A stretch of 52,765 nucleotides of DNA, from assembly GCA_041504365.1 (NCBI GenBank), contig CP167918.1:1-52765 (forward strand), given 5' to 3'. Under the pieces are notes generated by a model that saw only the letters and a list, made by a program, of their open reading frames with translations, was not told the origin of the DNA and searched no databases. Below are positions 24,178 through 33,385 of this stretch, in pieces (the first letter of the stretch is position 1; every line of letters begins with the position of its first letter). This stretch comes from Dryocola sp. LX212. Lineage in GTDB: Bacteria; Pseudomonadota; Gammaproteobacteria; Enterobacterales; Enterobacteriaceae. A program made the position numbers and the translations under genes.

Positions 24178-25343
24178 TATCGAATCTCCCAACGAGGCTT
24201 GATGAGTCTGTCGAAAACTTCATTGCAAACAGGTTCCCATATCGCAAGCGCATTTCTCCAGGCTCCAGTCGACGAGCGTTGATCAATTGCTTGTTCGAAA
24301 ACAGTGCGCATCCTAATCTGGCCTTTTCCAACTTCATCTGTCTCGCGAACAACATTTTTGAGAACCATGCTTCCCCAGGCATCACGGATTTGTTCTTCCA
24401 TCCAGGGGGATTGAGAGCCATTACTATTACTATATTTTGTAAGAAGTATTCTGACAGCAGGCTCAAAACCTTGCAGATCCACGTTTTTTAATAGGTCGCG
24501 TAACATGTCAAAAAACTGTAGAGCTGAAGTATAATCAAAGAGTTCTGCGGGAGTAGGTACGATCAATACGTCAGCAGCGCATACAACGTTAATCGTTCCA
24601 ATACCAAGGTTTGGTGCGCTGTCGATAATAATAACATCATAATCCTGCGCAACGGTTTCTATTGCAAGCCGAAGCATCATATGGGGTTCAGTAGGTAATT
24701 TCCCTTCATCATAACGTCCCATCAGTTCTGTTTCGATCCGATGCAATGCAAGGCAGGAAGGAATAATATCAAGACCTGGCCAACACGTAGGCTTTATGGC
24801 ATATGAAGCATCATCACGTTCACCAAGATAGAAAGGGAGAAGTGTATCCTCAGCATGTATATGCAAATCTGGAACCCACCCATGGTACATCGATGCTGTA
24901 CCTTGTGGATCATTGCCTTCCACCAGAAGGACACGAAGCCCTTTTAAAGCAAAGTCTTGAGCAAGGTGCACCGAGACAGATGTTTTGTAAACCCCTCCTT
25001 TGTGCGCAGCTACTCCGATAACAGGAGGGACACTTTCATTCGGCCTGCGAAGCCGGGTACCAAACATGTCCCGCATATGATTGATTTGTTCAATGGTGTA
25101 TCCAACTCTCTGTTCTACCCGGCCACGCATTTCCATATCAGGGTGGGGAAGGCGGCCTGCTTTTTCGGCATCACGTATAGCCTGCGAAGAAACGCCGATT
25201 AGGTCAGCAGCTTCTCCTACACGCCACCGCCGTGTAATTTTCCTGGCTTCAGGGCTATCGTCATTAAATTGAGCAATGGCAATCGCTTTTGTCATTTCAT
25301 GACCAGCTGCAATGCACTGGTCAAGAGTATCCATCAACCCCAT
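24177..25343 (-). CDS. sopA: Partition ATPase SopA (ParA type Ia)
   Basis: 388 residues. The N-terminal winged helix ([20 protein letters not shown]) represses the operon. The deviant Walker A is [17 protein letters not shown]; further motifs are [11 protein letters not shown] and [11 protein letters not shown]. It is nearly the same as F SopA over most of its length. The ATPase gradient positions plasmid copies by interaction with SopB-sopC. AAGGAGCATTCT precedes the ATG. Confidence 0.97.
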   Translation of the reverse strand: MGLMDTLDQCIAAGHEMTKAIAIAQFNDDSPEARKITRRWRVGEAADLIGVSSQAIRDAEKAGRLPHPDMEMRGRVEQRVGYTIEQINHMRDMFGTRLRRPNESVPPVIGVAAHKGGVYKTSVSVHLAQDFALKGLRVLLVEGNDPQGTASMYHGWVPDLHIHAEDTLLPFYLGERDDASYAIKPTCWPGLDIIPSCLALHRIETELMGRYDEGKLPTEPHMMLRLAIETVAQDYDVIIIDSAPNLGIGTINVVCAADVLIVPTPAELFDYTSALQFFDMLRDLLKNVDLQGFEPAVRILLTKYSNSNGSQSPWMEEQIRDAWGSMVLKNVVRETDEVGKGQIRMRTVFEQAIDQRSSTGAWRNALAIWEPVCNEVFDRLIKPRWEIR

Positions 25344-25363
25344 AGAATGCTCCTTATATTTAA

Positions 25364-25422
25364 CTTTGCATCAATACATTTAATCTTGAATTTAATTGCA
25401 AAGCAACATTTATGGCGCAAAG
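25364..25422 (-). promoter_or_regulatory. sopAB operator with CTTTGC motifs
   Basis: Three CTTTGC/GCAAAG elements at 25364-25369, 25398-25403 and 25417-25422 upstream of sopA. SopA of F binds CTTTGC motifs in its own promoter, so this is the likely autoregulatory region. Confidence 0.65.
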
Positions 25423-25604
25423 ACGATAAAGTCGTCATTTATGAGGCAGTATAAGGAGTGGAACTCTTAGTTACTGAAGCCTACTTACTGTATTGGTTGG
25501 TTTTTTGATGAGGGCTTCAATAATGGATTTATACTGTTGCAATTAATTTTTTACTATAAATACAATAAGATAGGATATTTTCATGATAGTAGTAATTATG
25601 TAGT

Positions 25605-25653
25605 GCTCGCCGCAACAAGTGACCGAGCGAAGCGAGCGAGCGGTGAGGAAGCG
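25605..25653. other. ColE1/IncF-type conserved segment, copy 2
   Basis: GCTCGCCGCAACAAGTGACC through GAGCGAAGCGAGCG to GAGGAAGCG, very like the segment at the edge of ColE1/pMB1 origins and near IncF replication genes. Copy 1 is at 293-343. It lies between the sopA operator and the iterons, consistent with an accessory role in replication such as priming, which is unproven. Confidence 0.55.
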
Positions 25654-25732
25654 CAATTGCACTGTACTTTAAGTAACTGCGTACACATTTTTGTAGAATA
25701 TATCCACATATCCACTGTGTCGATCCAAGTTT

Positions 25733-25795
25733 TAGATCATTAATAAGATCCTAATAAGATCCAAAAAAGATCCTAATAGATCCCAGTTGCTATTT
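25733..25795. other. AT-rich GATC cluster of the origin
   Basis: Five GATC (Dam) sites in AT-rich short repeats (TAGATCATTAATAAGATCC, AAGATCCTAATAGATCC) immediately before the iterons. This is the build of a strand-opening region in iteron plasmids, with possible SeqA control. Confidence 0.6.
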
Positions 25796-25830
25796 CCTTA
25801 TTTAAAACAATTGTTTACAGCAAAAAAAAA

Positions 25831-26120
25831 CCACTATAGAGAGTGTTTCATCCACTATAGATTGGAAACCAACCGCTAGAGTATGCAAAGCATCTACTAT
25901 AGTTAGCGTTCTAACCACTGTAGGTTGAAGTCAACAACCACTAGAGACAGTGCAAAATGTATTTGTTGTGGATAAATCATCGAGTGAGGGAATGGTCTAC
26001 TATTTTTTAAGGATGACAGCCAAATCACTAGCCATAATGGTCAATATCCACTATAGAGAGTAATTTTAAGGTGTAGCTCGTGGTTCAACCGCTATAGTCA
26101 ATGTATTATCCACTGTATTC
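25831..26120 (+). repeat. Upstream iteron array of the RepFIB-like origin
   Basis: About eight to nine imperfect repeats of CCACTATAGAGAG (for example 25831, 25852, 25893, 25915, 25938, 26048, 26087, 26109), direct and before repA. They are expected RepA-binding sites for initiation and repA autorepression. Confidence 0.85.
25967..25975 (-). promoter_or_regulatory. DnaA box
   Basis: TGTGGATAA is a perfect consensus DnaA box (TTATCCACA on the minus strand) inside the iteron region, supporting this as the functional origin. Confidence 0.7.
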
Positions 26121-26153
26121 AGCGAGTTCAGTATGAATGGGAAAGGATCCAGT

Positions 26154-27170
26154 ATGGAGCAGGATAATTATCTGATTAAGAGTTCATTTTGTGAAACGGA
26201 TAAAGAAACAGGGACTGTTGTTACCCTGACACCAAATTCTAGTAATACTGTCCAACCAGTAGCGCTTATGCGTCTTGGTTTGTTTGTGCCCACACTGAAG
26301 TCAACTGCTCGGGGTCGAACTGGACTGATGGCCTCCATGGATGTCACCAGTGAGCTTAGTCAGCTCTCGCTGGTTAAAGCTGAAGGTTATGAAAACATTA
26401 AAATCACCGGTGCTCGCCTTGATATGGATAGCGACTTTAAAACATGGGTCGGAATCATCCATGCTTTTGCGCGTCATAAAATTATCGGTGATAGTGTTAG
26501 TCTACCGTTTGTGGAATTTGTGAAGCTTTGTGGTATCCCTTCCGCGCGCTCATCTGCAAGACTTCGTAAACGTCTCGATTCTTCCTTGGCACGTATTGCA
26601 ACTAATACCCTATCTTTTTCGAACAAGGCAGGCGATTACTACGTTACCCACTTAGTTCAGTCTGCTAAGTATAGCCCGAAGACAGACCTGGTCACTATTC
26701 AAGCGGATCCTAAGATTTTTGAGCTTTATCAATTCGATAGGAAAGTATTGCTACAACTTCGGGCTATCAACGCCTTATCACGTAAAGAATCTGCTCAGGC
26801 ACTTTATACCTATATCGAAAGCCTGCCATCTAATCCGGCACCTGTTTCTCTTGCTCGGTTGCGTGCACGGCTAAATTTGACATCAAGAGTTATTACTCAA
26901 AATGCGACTGTTCGTAAAGCGATGGAGCAACTACGCGACATTGGCTATTTAGATTACTCAGAAGTAAAGCGCGGTAAAATCGTCTATTTTATCATTCATG
27001 AACGACGTCCAAAGCTCCGTCCAGGTGATCTTCCACATGGATTACCCCTTGTTGGCGAAGAATACATTGAGATAGATGAAAGAAATGAGCAAAGTGAAGG
27101 GGAGCTTGTGCGATTATCGCCTGCTGAAAAGCAATTATTGGATCGTATCCGCCATGGAAAATTGAAGTAA
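26154..27170 (+). CDS. repA: Replication initiator RepA (RepFIB-like, Rep_3 family)
   Basis: 338 residues from the ATG at 26154, preceded by AAAGGATCCAGT; an ATG at 26133 would add 7 residues. It has two winged-helix domains of the Rep_3 type. Family segments include [54 protein letters not shown] and [20 protein letters not shown], as in IncFIB proteins. It binds the flanking iterons and controls copy number. Expected low-copy replicon, in keeping with sopABC and phd-doc. Confidence 0.95.
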   Translation: MEQDNYLIKSSFCETDKETGTVVTLTPNSSNTVQPVALMRLGLFVPTLKSTARGRTGLMASMDVTSELSQLSLVKAEGYENIKITGARLDMDSDFKTWVGIIHAFARHKIIGDSVSLPFVEFVKLCGIPSARSSARLRKRLDSSLARIATNTLSFSNKAGDYYVTHLVQSAKYSPKTDLVTIQADPKIFELYQFDRKVLLQLRAINALSRKESAQALYTYIESLPSNPAPVSLARLRARLNLTSRVITQNATVRKAMEQLRDIGYLDYSEVKRGKIVYFIIHERRPKLRPGDLPHGLPLVGEEYIEIDERNEQSEGELVRLSPAEKQLLDRIRHGKLK

Positions 27171-27386
27171 CCACTATAGAGAGCTATTGCACTTAACTTT
27201 CACGCTTCGAACCTTTTCTTTTACTCTCTATAGTGGATGTGTTGCTGATTTACTCGCTATAGTGATTACAGAATGATTTTGCTTGCCATAGTGGTTGTTT
27301 AACATTGGTGCTAATGCTTGAATTCTACAGTTCATCAATGCCCGGTTGCTGTCCATAGTGGTTTTCCCATTGTAATCAGCTAATAG
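27171..27386 (-). repeat. Downstream iteron array
   Basis: After one direct copy (CCACTATAGAGAG at 27171), at least four copies occur in inverted orientation as CTATAGTGG or CCATAGTGG (about 27229, 27256, 27284, 27353). RepFIB origins have such sites on both sides of repA; the downstream set usually acts in copy-number control and incompatibility. The array ends at an IS remnant. Confidence 0.8.
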
Positions 27387-27857
27387 TGGTCTCACTCAGC
27401 CTCGGTAAACGATTCTGCCCTTGAACTCGGAGTAAGGTCGTTAGCCTGGCAGAAACGTTATCAGCCGTCACTGCCGTACTGACCTGAGTGCATGATGACC
27501 AACCATAGGAGTTTTCATCATCAGTGCATCCCACTCCTGATTAGCCTGCATGACGGTAAACTGCCTCTGTACACGATTAGGGACAACGACGGAAGTATAC
27601 GATGCACAACTTTATAACCACGTATAAAATCAGCCCGGGCGACGTTCAGTAGCCGACACATCGTCATGATACCCCTTACAGCACGATGTTCATTGATGAT
27701 GGCCAGAAGCCATTTGTAGAGACCGAAAGCAGAGACGCTCAGCCGGTCAGAAACTTCAGCGACAGAATAACCGCGTTCCGTTATCTGACGGACGGCCTCT
27801 TCCTTAAATTCAGGTGTAAATCGTGGTGTGCCCATACGCTCCCCCTATGCTCAAACT
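27387..27857 (-). mobile_element. Decayed IS3-family derivative next to the iterons
   Basis: Diverged and internally deleted relative of the element at 27858-29087. It keeps the OrfA start (27835 leftward, MGTPRFTPEF...LYKWLLAI), joined directly to the OrfB segment INEH...TMCRLLNVARA, then scrambled OrfB pieces and a degenerate end near TGGTCTCACTCAGCC. The first deletion junction is the same as in the copy at 435-829. Its OrfA-side terminus is cut off by the complete IS. Confidence 0.7.
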
Positions 27858-27892
27858 TGGACTGACCCCACGACAGTAGACAAATTCTGTCC

Positions 27893-28705
27893 TCACGATG
27901 AGGCCTGTTCAAAGGCCTCCGGACTGACGCCGCCGAGATGACTGTGGCGCCGGGACCGGTTATAGAATACTTCAATGTAATCGAAGATATCCGCCCGGGC
28001 CAGATCCCGGGTTTTGTATATTCTCTTCCTGATGCGCTCTTTTTTCAGTGAACTGAAGAACGATTCGGCCACCGCATTATCCCAGCAGTTGCCACGCCGG
28101 CTCATGCTCGGAGCCAGGTTATTGGCCCGGCAGAAGCGCTGCCAGTCGTCACTGCCGTACTGGCTGCCCTGGTCTGAGTGCACGATAACCTCGCCGTCGG
28201 GTTTACGTCGCCAGACCGCCATCATCAGCGCATCCAGCGCCAGTTCGCGTGAGAGAGTGGGTTTCATCGACCAGCCGACCACGTTACGGGCGAAGAGATC
28301 GATAACCACCGCCAGATACAACCAGCCCTGCCAGGTGCGGATGTAAGTGATGTCGGTGACCCAGACCTGATTGGCCCGGACAACAGTAAACTGCCGCTGC
28401 ACGCGATTCGGGGCAACCACTGAAGGTCGACCAGCGATACGACGCGGCGCTTTATAGCCGCGTACGGCTTTGATCCGGTTCAGTTGCATAATACGACCCA
28501 CCCGGTTTTTGCCGCAGGTTTCCCCGATTTCGTTCAGGTCGCCATGAACCCGCCGGTAACCGTATACGCCTCCGCTCAGTGAATATGAGTCACGGATAAG
28601 CGTCAGCAGGCGCTGGTTATCTTTATCACGTGCCGAGACCGGGTTGTGCAGCCACGCATAGAACCCGGCCCGGGCGACATTGAGTACCCGACACATCGTC
28701 ATCAC
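27893..28705 (-). CDS. IS3-family transposase OrfB (DDE integrase)
   Basis: 270 residues as an open frame; in the element it is made as an OrfAB fusion by -1 frameshifting, probably near GAAAAAGG at the end of orfA. It contains HTH_21 (RDSYSLSGGVYGYRRVHGDL) and the DDE core: TDITYIRTWQGWLYLAVVID, VIVHSDQGSQYGS and SMSRRGNCWDNAVAESFFSSL. All three acidic residues are present, so it should be functional. Confidence 0.9.
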   Translation of the reverse strand: MMTMCRVLNVARAGFYAWLHNPVSARDKDNQRLLTLIRDSYSLSGGVYGYRRVHGDLNEIGETCGKNRVGRIMQLNRIKAVRGYKAPRRIAGRPSVVAPNRVQRQFTVVRANQVWVTDITYIRTWQGWLYLAVVIDLFARNVVGWSMKPTLSRELALDALMMAVWRRKPDGEVIVHSDQGSQYGSDDWQRFCRANNLAPSMSRRGNCWDNAVAESFFSSLKKERIRKRIYKTRDLARADIFDYIEVFYNRSRRHSHLGGVSPEAFEQASS

Positions 28706-28743
28706 ACCCCATACAGTGCGGTGCTCATTGATAAAGCGGTACT

Positions 28744-29028
28744 TCAGTCGGGCTCCCTTGCAAAGTACCGCGCGGCCTTTTTCAAAATATCCCGTTCCTC
28801 TTCGGTACGTTTTAGCTGCGCCCGTAGTTTCAGGATCTCGCTTTTGGCCTCCAGTAAATCCCGGGCATGCTGCTCGCTGTTATCGGGTTTAATCGCCCGT
28901 AGCCACTTGTAGAGGCTGTGTGCAGAAACGCCCAGACGGTCAGATACTTCGGCGACGGAATAACCGCGTTCCGTTATCTGACGGACAGCCTCTTCCTTAA
29001 ATTCAGGTGTAAATCGTGGTGTGCCCAT
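28744..29028 (-). CDS. IS3-family OrfA (helix-turn-helix)
   Basis: 94 residues: an HTH_8 domain (RFTPEFKEEAVRQITERGYS, VAEVSDRLGVSAHSLYKWL) followed by a leucine zipper (ARDLLEAKSEILKLRAQLKRTEEERDILKKA) for dimerisation. It supplies DNA binding to the OrfAB transposase. Confidence 0.9.
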   Translation of the reverse strand: MGTPRFTPEFKEEAVRQITERGYSVAEVSDRLGVSAHSLYKWLRAIKPDNSEQHARDLLEAKSEILKLRAQLKRTEEERDILKKAARYFAREPD

Positions 29029-29046
29029 ACGCTCCTCCTATGCTCA

Positions 29047-29166
29047 AACTATAGGGCAGGATCGTCTACCGGGGCGGGGTCAGTCCAACTATAGGGCAGG
29101 ATCGTCTACCGGGGCGGGGTCAGTCCAACTATAGGGCAGGATCGTCTACTGGAGCGAGGTCAGTCC
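29047..29166. repeat. Three tandem copies of the 40-bp IS end
   Basis: Period exactly 40 bp (29047-29086, 29087-29126, 29127-29166), each starting AACTATAGGGCAGG and ending GGTCAGTCC. The first two are identical and the third has a few changes. Each unit is the outermost part of the IS3-type element, so the plasmid carries stacked IS termini. Confidence 0.92.
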
Positions 29167-29278
29167 ATTATTTATATTCATGTGACCACATTTAGTACCC
29201 CACTACAATTTAAAGGGTGATTTATATACCTATAGTTAAGTTGATTACCATTTGAGATACGGATGTGTCCTCGATTAA

Positions 29279-29770
29279 TCAGGTAGGTTCCGTTTTTTGT
29301 AGGTGTTCATTAACTAATTGAAGCAATATAGCGTTCACAGTTTGCGGACCAATGTTTTCATATCTATTTAGTGCAGCCTGACGTTCAATTGCCACTAGTT
29401 GATATTTAAGTAATGTAAATGTTCTGTTGGTTTTATTTGCACGGCGTTGGCGATAATCATCAAGTGTCCTTATTTCATCCATGTTTCCGCTAAGTGTAAT
29501 GTTGAAACTAAGAGGATTATAAGTGGTGTAAGATGCTCGCCGTTCTTCATCACTCAGTGTTATATGAGATTCAATTATCTGGCGAAGAAGGGCACTGACG
29601 GAAATCGGTTTTTTATCGTTAAGCTTATTGAGTGCGACCTGTCTAATAAGTGAGCGATCAGCTTGCTCGGAAAGAAGAAACGTTCTCCTTATCAACACAT
29701 TATCAGAGTTTTCTTGCGTAACTTTCATTTCTGGAAGATGTAGTGGAGGGGATACGGTATCATTCTGCAT
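29279..29770 (-). CDS. Unknown protein, possibly DNA-binding (163 aa)
   Basis: The start at 29770 (MQNDTVSPPL) is supported by GAGG 8 bases upstream; a longer frame to 29800 has no such site. It shows two similar helical halves: RRTFLLSEQADRSLIRQVAL...SVSALLRQIIESHI and NRTFTLLKYQLVAIERQAAL...TVNAILLQLVNEHL. Each looks like a ribbon-helix-helix-type strand-helix-helix unit. An internal duplication and a regulator role are inferences. No signal peptide. Family not recognised. Confidence 0.7.
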   Translation of the reverse strand: MQNDTVSPPLHLPEMKVTQENSDNVLIRRTFLLSEQADRSLIRQVALNKLNDKKPISVSALLRQIIESHITLSDEERRASYTTYNPLSFNITLSGNMDEIRTLDDYRQRRANKTNRTFTLLKYQLVAIERQAALNRYENIGPQTVNAILLQLVNEHLQKTEPT

Positions 29771-30172
29771 TTGAAAATCCTCTTTCCGGCCAGATGGCAT
29801 GCATATTTTTTAAGCGTAAGTGCTGTTTGTCATCAATAGTAGCCCCATCCGAAAAGGATGTGCACTGTTTATAATTATCATAATGTAAGTAAAGTGTAAG
29901 GGGTGCATGTTTTTAGGAATCATTTAAAGACTATTTAAATACTTTTTTGTTGGTTTTTTTTTGCAAACCCTTATATACATGGAAACTGTTGGTTTTTTTT
30001 TGTGCTTTCTCTCTCATCTCATCATTTCACGGAAGAAATATTATTTCATAATGTAACATTGCCGGTTTGAATTTGTTATGCCATAGGGTTATTAAGTACA
30101 TGGCTATTTGTTATCTGGCTATATGACCGGGTGTATTATCCCGAGACTATCCAAAACTATAGAGAGAACAGT
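29771..30172. other. Intergenic region upstream of acs, 402 bp
   Basis: AT-rich upstream region of both the unknown gene and acs. It contains two copies of TGTTGGTTTTTTTTTG (29948-29963 and 29987-30002), 39 bases apart, and an iteron-like ACTATAGAGAG at 30156-30166 within the acs leader. No gene seen. Confidence 0.55.
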
Positions 30173-32086
30173 ATGTCATCATCTCAGGCATTTTCCCCAG
30201 ATAGGGGCAGTTACCCTGCACAATATTACTTTTCTGTTACTCACCCTGAAGCTTACTGGCGAGAAGAGGCTTCACATATTTCCTGGATTGCCCCCTTTAC
30301 TACGGTCAAGGATACATCCTTCTCTCCTGGCAAAGTTAATATCCGTTGGTTTGAGGACGGTAAGCTAAATGTTTCAGTAAACTGCCTTGATCGGCATCTG
30401 GAGGCCCGTGGTGATCAAATAGCAATTATCTGGGAAGGCGATGATGACAAAGAACGCCGTAATCTGAGCTATCGTCAGTTATTGGATCAGGTTTGCCGTT
30501 TTGCCGGTGTACTGCATTCTATGGGAATTCGTAAAGGCGATACGGTAACACTGTATATGCCCATGGTGCCTGAAACCGCTATTGCCATGTTGGCCTGTGC
30601 ACGTATTGGGGCTGTTCATAGCGTTGTTTTTGCTGGATTTTCAGCCGAAGCGCTGGCAGAGCGCATGGCCGATGCTGGCTCCCGGCTGGTGATAACTGCA
30701 GATGAAGGGTTGAGAGGAGGGAAAGTTATTTCTCTGAAAGCTTGTGTCGATCAGGCACGAAAGTACTGCCGGGAATCTCTGGGGCATGATGTCCGGCAGA
30801 CCATAGTATTCCGGCGGACTGGGGGGGATATTTCCTGGGAACCCGAAATTGATCATTGGTGGCACGAGTTGATGAGCCGCACATCACCGCTTGTAGAACC
30901 TGTATCTATGAAAGCAGAAGACCCTCTGTTTATTCTTTATACTTCTGGTTCGACAGGAAAACCAAAGGGGCTTCTACATACAACGGCAGGTTATCTTGTT
31001 TATGCCCACAGTACCTTCCGTTTACTGGCTGGTGATTCTCGAATTTTCTGGTGTACCGCCGATGTGGGGTGGATAACAGGGCATACCTATATGCTATATG
31101 CCCCATTATGTGCAGGTCTAACGACGGTTATGTATGAAGGAATACCGTGTTCACCATCGGCAGATCGACTGGCTACAATGATTGATCGGCACAATGTCGA
31201 TATGTTTTACACTGCCCCGACTCTTATTCGCAGCTTGATGTCTGTCGGCGTTACTGCACTGGGTAATTCACACCGTACTTCCTTACGCCGGTTGGGAACA
31301 GTTGGTGAGCCGATTAATCCTGAAGCCTGGCGATGGTACAAAGATGTCTTTGGAAATGGCCGATGCCCGGTGATTGATACTTGGTGGCAAACGGAAACCG
31401 GGGGGATCATGATTGCACCGATCAATGGTGAAAATAAACCGGGTGCTGCGGCGACTCCATTATTTGGTATCCGAGCGGATATTGTAGATGATAACGGAAA
31501 AGCGGTGCCCCCTATGACCCGAGGAAATCTTGTCATCCGCGACTCCTGGCCCGGTCAGGCCCGGACTATTTATGGCGATCACGCCCGATTTGAAGAAGTC
31601 TATTTCTCAACTGTGCCTGGTAGTTATTTTACCGGTGACGGCGCCTGGCAGGATGAAGAGGGGCATTTCTGGATCTCGGGACGGGTGGATGATGTTCTCA
31701 ATGTTTCAGGACATCGACTAGGAACAGCCGAAATTGAATCAGCCATCACATCACACCCCGTAGTTTGCGAAGCGGCGGTAGTCGGACAGCCCCATCCTGT
31801 TAAGGGCGAATCGGTATATGCTTTTGTGACCTTGATGGAAGGTCAAAAAGTGTCGGAATCATTGTCCACTGAACTTCGTGTACGTGTACGAGAAAAAATT
31901 GGTGCGTTGGCGGTGCCGGAGGTGATCCATTGGACCCCCCATCTGCCTAAAACACGTTCAGGAAAAATTTTACGCCGATTACTGAGGAAGATTGTTGTCG
32001 GCGAAATTGGGGAGTTGGGTGACTTGTCTTCCTTGGCTGATCAGGAGGTGCTTTACGATTTGTTGCAGCGAAAAAATGAAAGATAA
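30173..32086 (+). CDS. acs: Acetyl-CoA synthetase
   Basis: 637 residues from the ATG at 30173 (AGAGAGAACAGT upstream); an in-frame ATG at 30131 would give 651. AMP-forming ligase: acetate + ATP + CoA gives acetyl-CoA. ATP-binding YTSGSTGKPKG is near residue 256. WWQTETGG near 402 has the Trp that restricts the pocket to acetate. The hinge region reads SGRVDDVLNVSGHRLGTAEIE, and PKTRSGKILRR near 591 carries the catalytic, acetylation-controlled Lys. It is a plasmid copy of a normally chromosomal enzyme, with many substitutions against the usual enteric version. Confidence 0.95.
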   Translation: MSSSQAFSPDRGSYPAQYYFSVTHPEAYWREEASHISWIAPFTTVKDTSFSPGKVNIRWFEDGKLNVSVNCLDRHLEARGDQIAIIWEGDDDKERRNLSYRQLLDQVCRFAGVLHSMGIRKGDTVTLYMPMVPETAIAMLACARIGAVHSVVFAGFSAEALAERMADAGSRLVITADEGLRGGKVISLKACVDQARKYCRESLGHDVRQTIVFRRTGGDISWEPEIDHWWHELMSRTSPLVEPVSMKAEDPLFILYTSGSTGKPKGLLHTTAGYLVYAHSTFRLLAGDSRIFWCTADVGWITGHTYMLYAPLCAGLTTVMYEGIPCSPSADRLATMIDRHNVDMFYTAPTLIRSLMSVGVTALGNSHRTSLRRLGTVGEPINPEAWRWYKDVFGNGRCPVIDTWWQTETGGIMIAPINGENKPGAAATPLFGIRADIVDDNGKAVPPMTRGNLVIRDSWPGQARTIYGDHARFEEVYFSTVPGSYFTGDGAWQDEEGHFWISGRVDDVLNVSGHRLGTAEIESAITSHPVVCEAAVVGQPHPVKGESVYAFVTLMEGQKVSESLSTELRVRVREKIGALAVPEVIHWTPHLPKTRSGKILRRLLRKIVVGEIGELGDLSSLADQEVLYDLLQRKNER

Positions 32087-32730
32087 GGTCCGCAACAAAC
32101 TTGTCTGCCTGCCTGAGCCATCCAAATTATGGGGATTATTCTCTTTAGCAGGAGAAATATATCTGCCAGTGTAAGGAGAAAGAAATGAGCCGTTTAATTG
32201 TAAGCTATGAAGATCATTATGAAGTATGTCACCTTCTCGGGCGCTGTTGTCTGGTCCTGTTACAGGAGGGTAGTCTGCACATGCCAGGCATGTCTGAAGT
32301 CACGCATTAAATCACTTTGCAACGAGTATTTTGATGTGATGGGAAAGGAGATGGTGGTATTACAAATGCTACTTGATGAACAAGACCTGACACAGGTTCT
32401 TTTTCAGAAAAAAACTTTGAAAGAGGTGAAACGTAAAAGCTCTGAGGAGCTTTTATCTGTTTTATGACATAGCACTCTCCTTTTACGTTTTTCGCAGTAT
32501 GTTAAAAACATGTGGTATCTGTAGCACTCTTTGTGCTCAATAAGTCACGAGGTTCAAATAATGAATAAAAAATGGAGATTTAAAGATATGATGTAACACA
32601 ATGGAAAATATTAAATTACATAGAATAAGTCTTCCATAACCAATCATTTTACTTATTAATAGCGAGGATTGATTTTTTTGTAGGCTTTATTGCTATCAAA
32701 AAATACTAGTTAATTCGTTATGGAGTATAT
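32087..32730. other. Intergenic region after acs, 644 bp
   Basis: Contains a possible small broken gene (32185-32467). The rest is AT-rich and should hold the promoter of the lipoprotein gene at 32731. No RNA gene recognised. Confidence 0.5.
32185..32467 (+). pseudogene. Possible small gene with a frameshift
   Basis: A strong ribosome site (AAGGAGAAAGAA) precedes ATG at 32185, giving 41 codons (MSRLIVSYEDHYEVCHLLGR...) that stop at 32310. An overlapping frame then continues with helix-rich sequence (SLCNEYFDVMGKEMVVLQML to EELLSVL) to 32467. Together they would form about 90 residues if one frameshift were repaired. Alternatively these are two tiny genes, the second starting at 32338. Family not recognised. 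Confidence 0.35.
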
Positions 32731-33204
32731 ATGATTGTACACAAATCCCTTTTGGCTGTTCCATTTTTGGCTTTAACGTTAACAGGTTGCATTAATAGCA
32801 ACCGTTACGCAGGGGATGTTTATCAGGCCTCAGATGCCAAAGCAATTCAGACGGTATCCTATGGAACGGTCACTCACGTTCGTCCTGTTCAACTGCAGGC
32901 TGGGGGTGATACAAACGTTGCCGGTGGTATTGGAGGAGCTGTACTTGGTGGTTTCCTGGGTAACACAATTGGTGGGGGGAAAGGCCGTTCCCTTGCCACT
33001 GCTACTGGGGCTGTAGCGGGCGGAATGGCGGGGCAGAAAATTCAGGGCGAAATGAACAAAGAACAGGGTGTGGAACTGGAAATTCGCAAAGATGATGGCA
33101 AAACTGTTATGGTGGTTCAAAAGCAGGGGCCGTCTGTATTTACGGTCGGAGAGCGCGTTGCACTCGCAAGCGACGGTCATCAGGTAACGGTATCTCCTCG
33201 CTAA
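32731..33204 (+). CDS. Glycine-zipper outer-membrane lipoprotein (SlyB/Pcp-like)
   Basis: 157 residues. Lipoprotein signal peptide with lipobox LTGC at residues 17-20. The central glycine-zipper segment (GGIGGAVLGGFLGNTIGGG...ATGAVAGGMAGQKIQGEM) forms a helical hairpin in the membrane, and a small C-terminal beta domain follows. SlyB-type proteins stabilise the outer membrane under stress. It is similar in size and order to SlyB but clearly diverged. Monocistronic and followed by a hairpin. Confidence 0.88.
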   Translation: MIVHKSLLAVPFLALTLTGCINSNRYAGDVYQASDAKAIQTVSYGTVTHVRPVQLQAGGDTNVAGGIGGAVLGGFLGNTIGGGKGRSLATATGAVAGGMAGQKIQGEMNKEQGVELEIRKDDGKTVMVVQKQGPSVFTVGERVALASDGHQVTVSPR

Positions 33205-33226
33205 CGGTTTAGGTTCATATGTCTAT

Positions 33227-33255
33227 CCTGAAGCCTTATTATGTTAGGCTTCAGG
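33227..33255 (+). terminator. Hairpin after the glycine-zipper lipoprotein
   Basis: CCTGAAGCCT and AGGCTTCAGG form a 10-bp perfect stem with a 9-base loop, 23 bases after the stop. It lacks a clear T-tract. Probable terminator. Confidence 0.6.
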
Positions 33256-33385
33256 TATACAACCGATCTGGAGTAGCGTAATGGAGATGGGTAACTGATG
33301 AATGAAGCTCTGACCCGGTGATCAGAAGTCGCAATACCCCCCCAAAATATGACCATAACGTCTTCTTGTTCTGAAATGCTCATTA

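Larger units (their letters stand above)
27858..29087 (-). mobile_element. IS3-family insertion sequence (complete)
   Basis: 1,230 bp bounded by TGGACTGACCCC at 27858-27869 and its inverted copy ending at 29087. It contains orfA and orfB in the usual overlapping arrangement. It resembles ISEhe3-type elements. The left end abuts the OrfA leader of a decayed relative, so no target duplication can be read. The right end is followed by two more copies of its terminal 40 bp. Confidence 0.9.

Noticed and set aside
29047-29166. Possible short CRISPR array
   Set aside because: The three 40-bp units are directly adjacent with no spacers, and equal an IS terminus.
30173-32086. Assignment as propionyl-CoA synthetase (PrpE)
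   Set aside because: The WWQTETGG motif with its Trp gives an acetate-size pocket, and there is no prp context.
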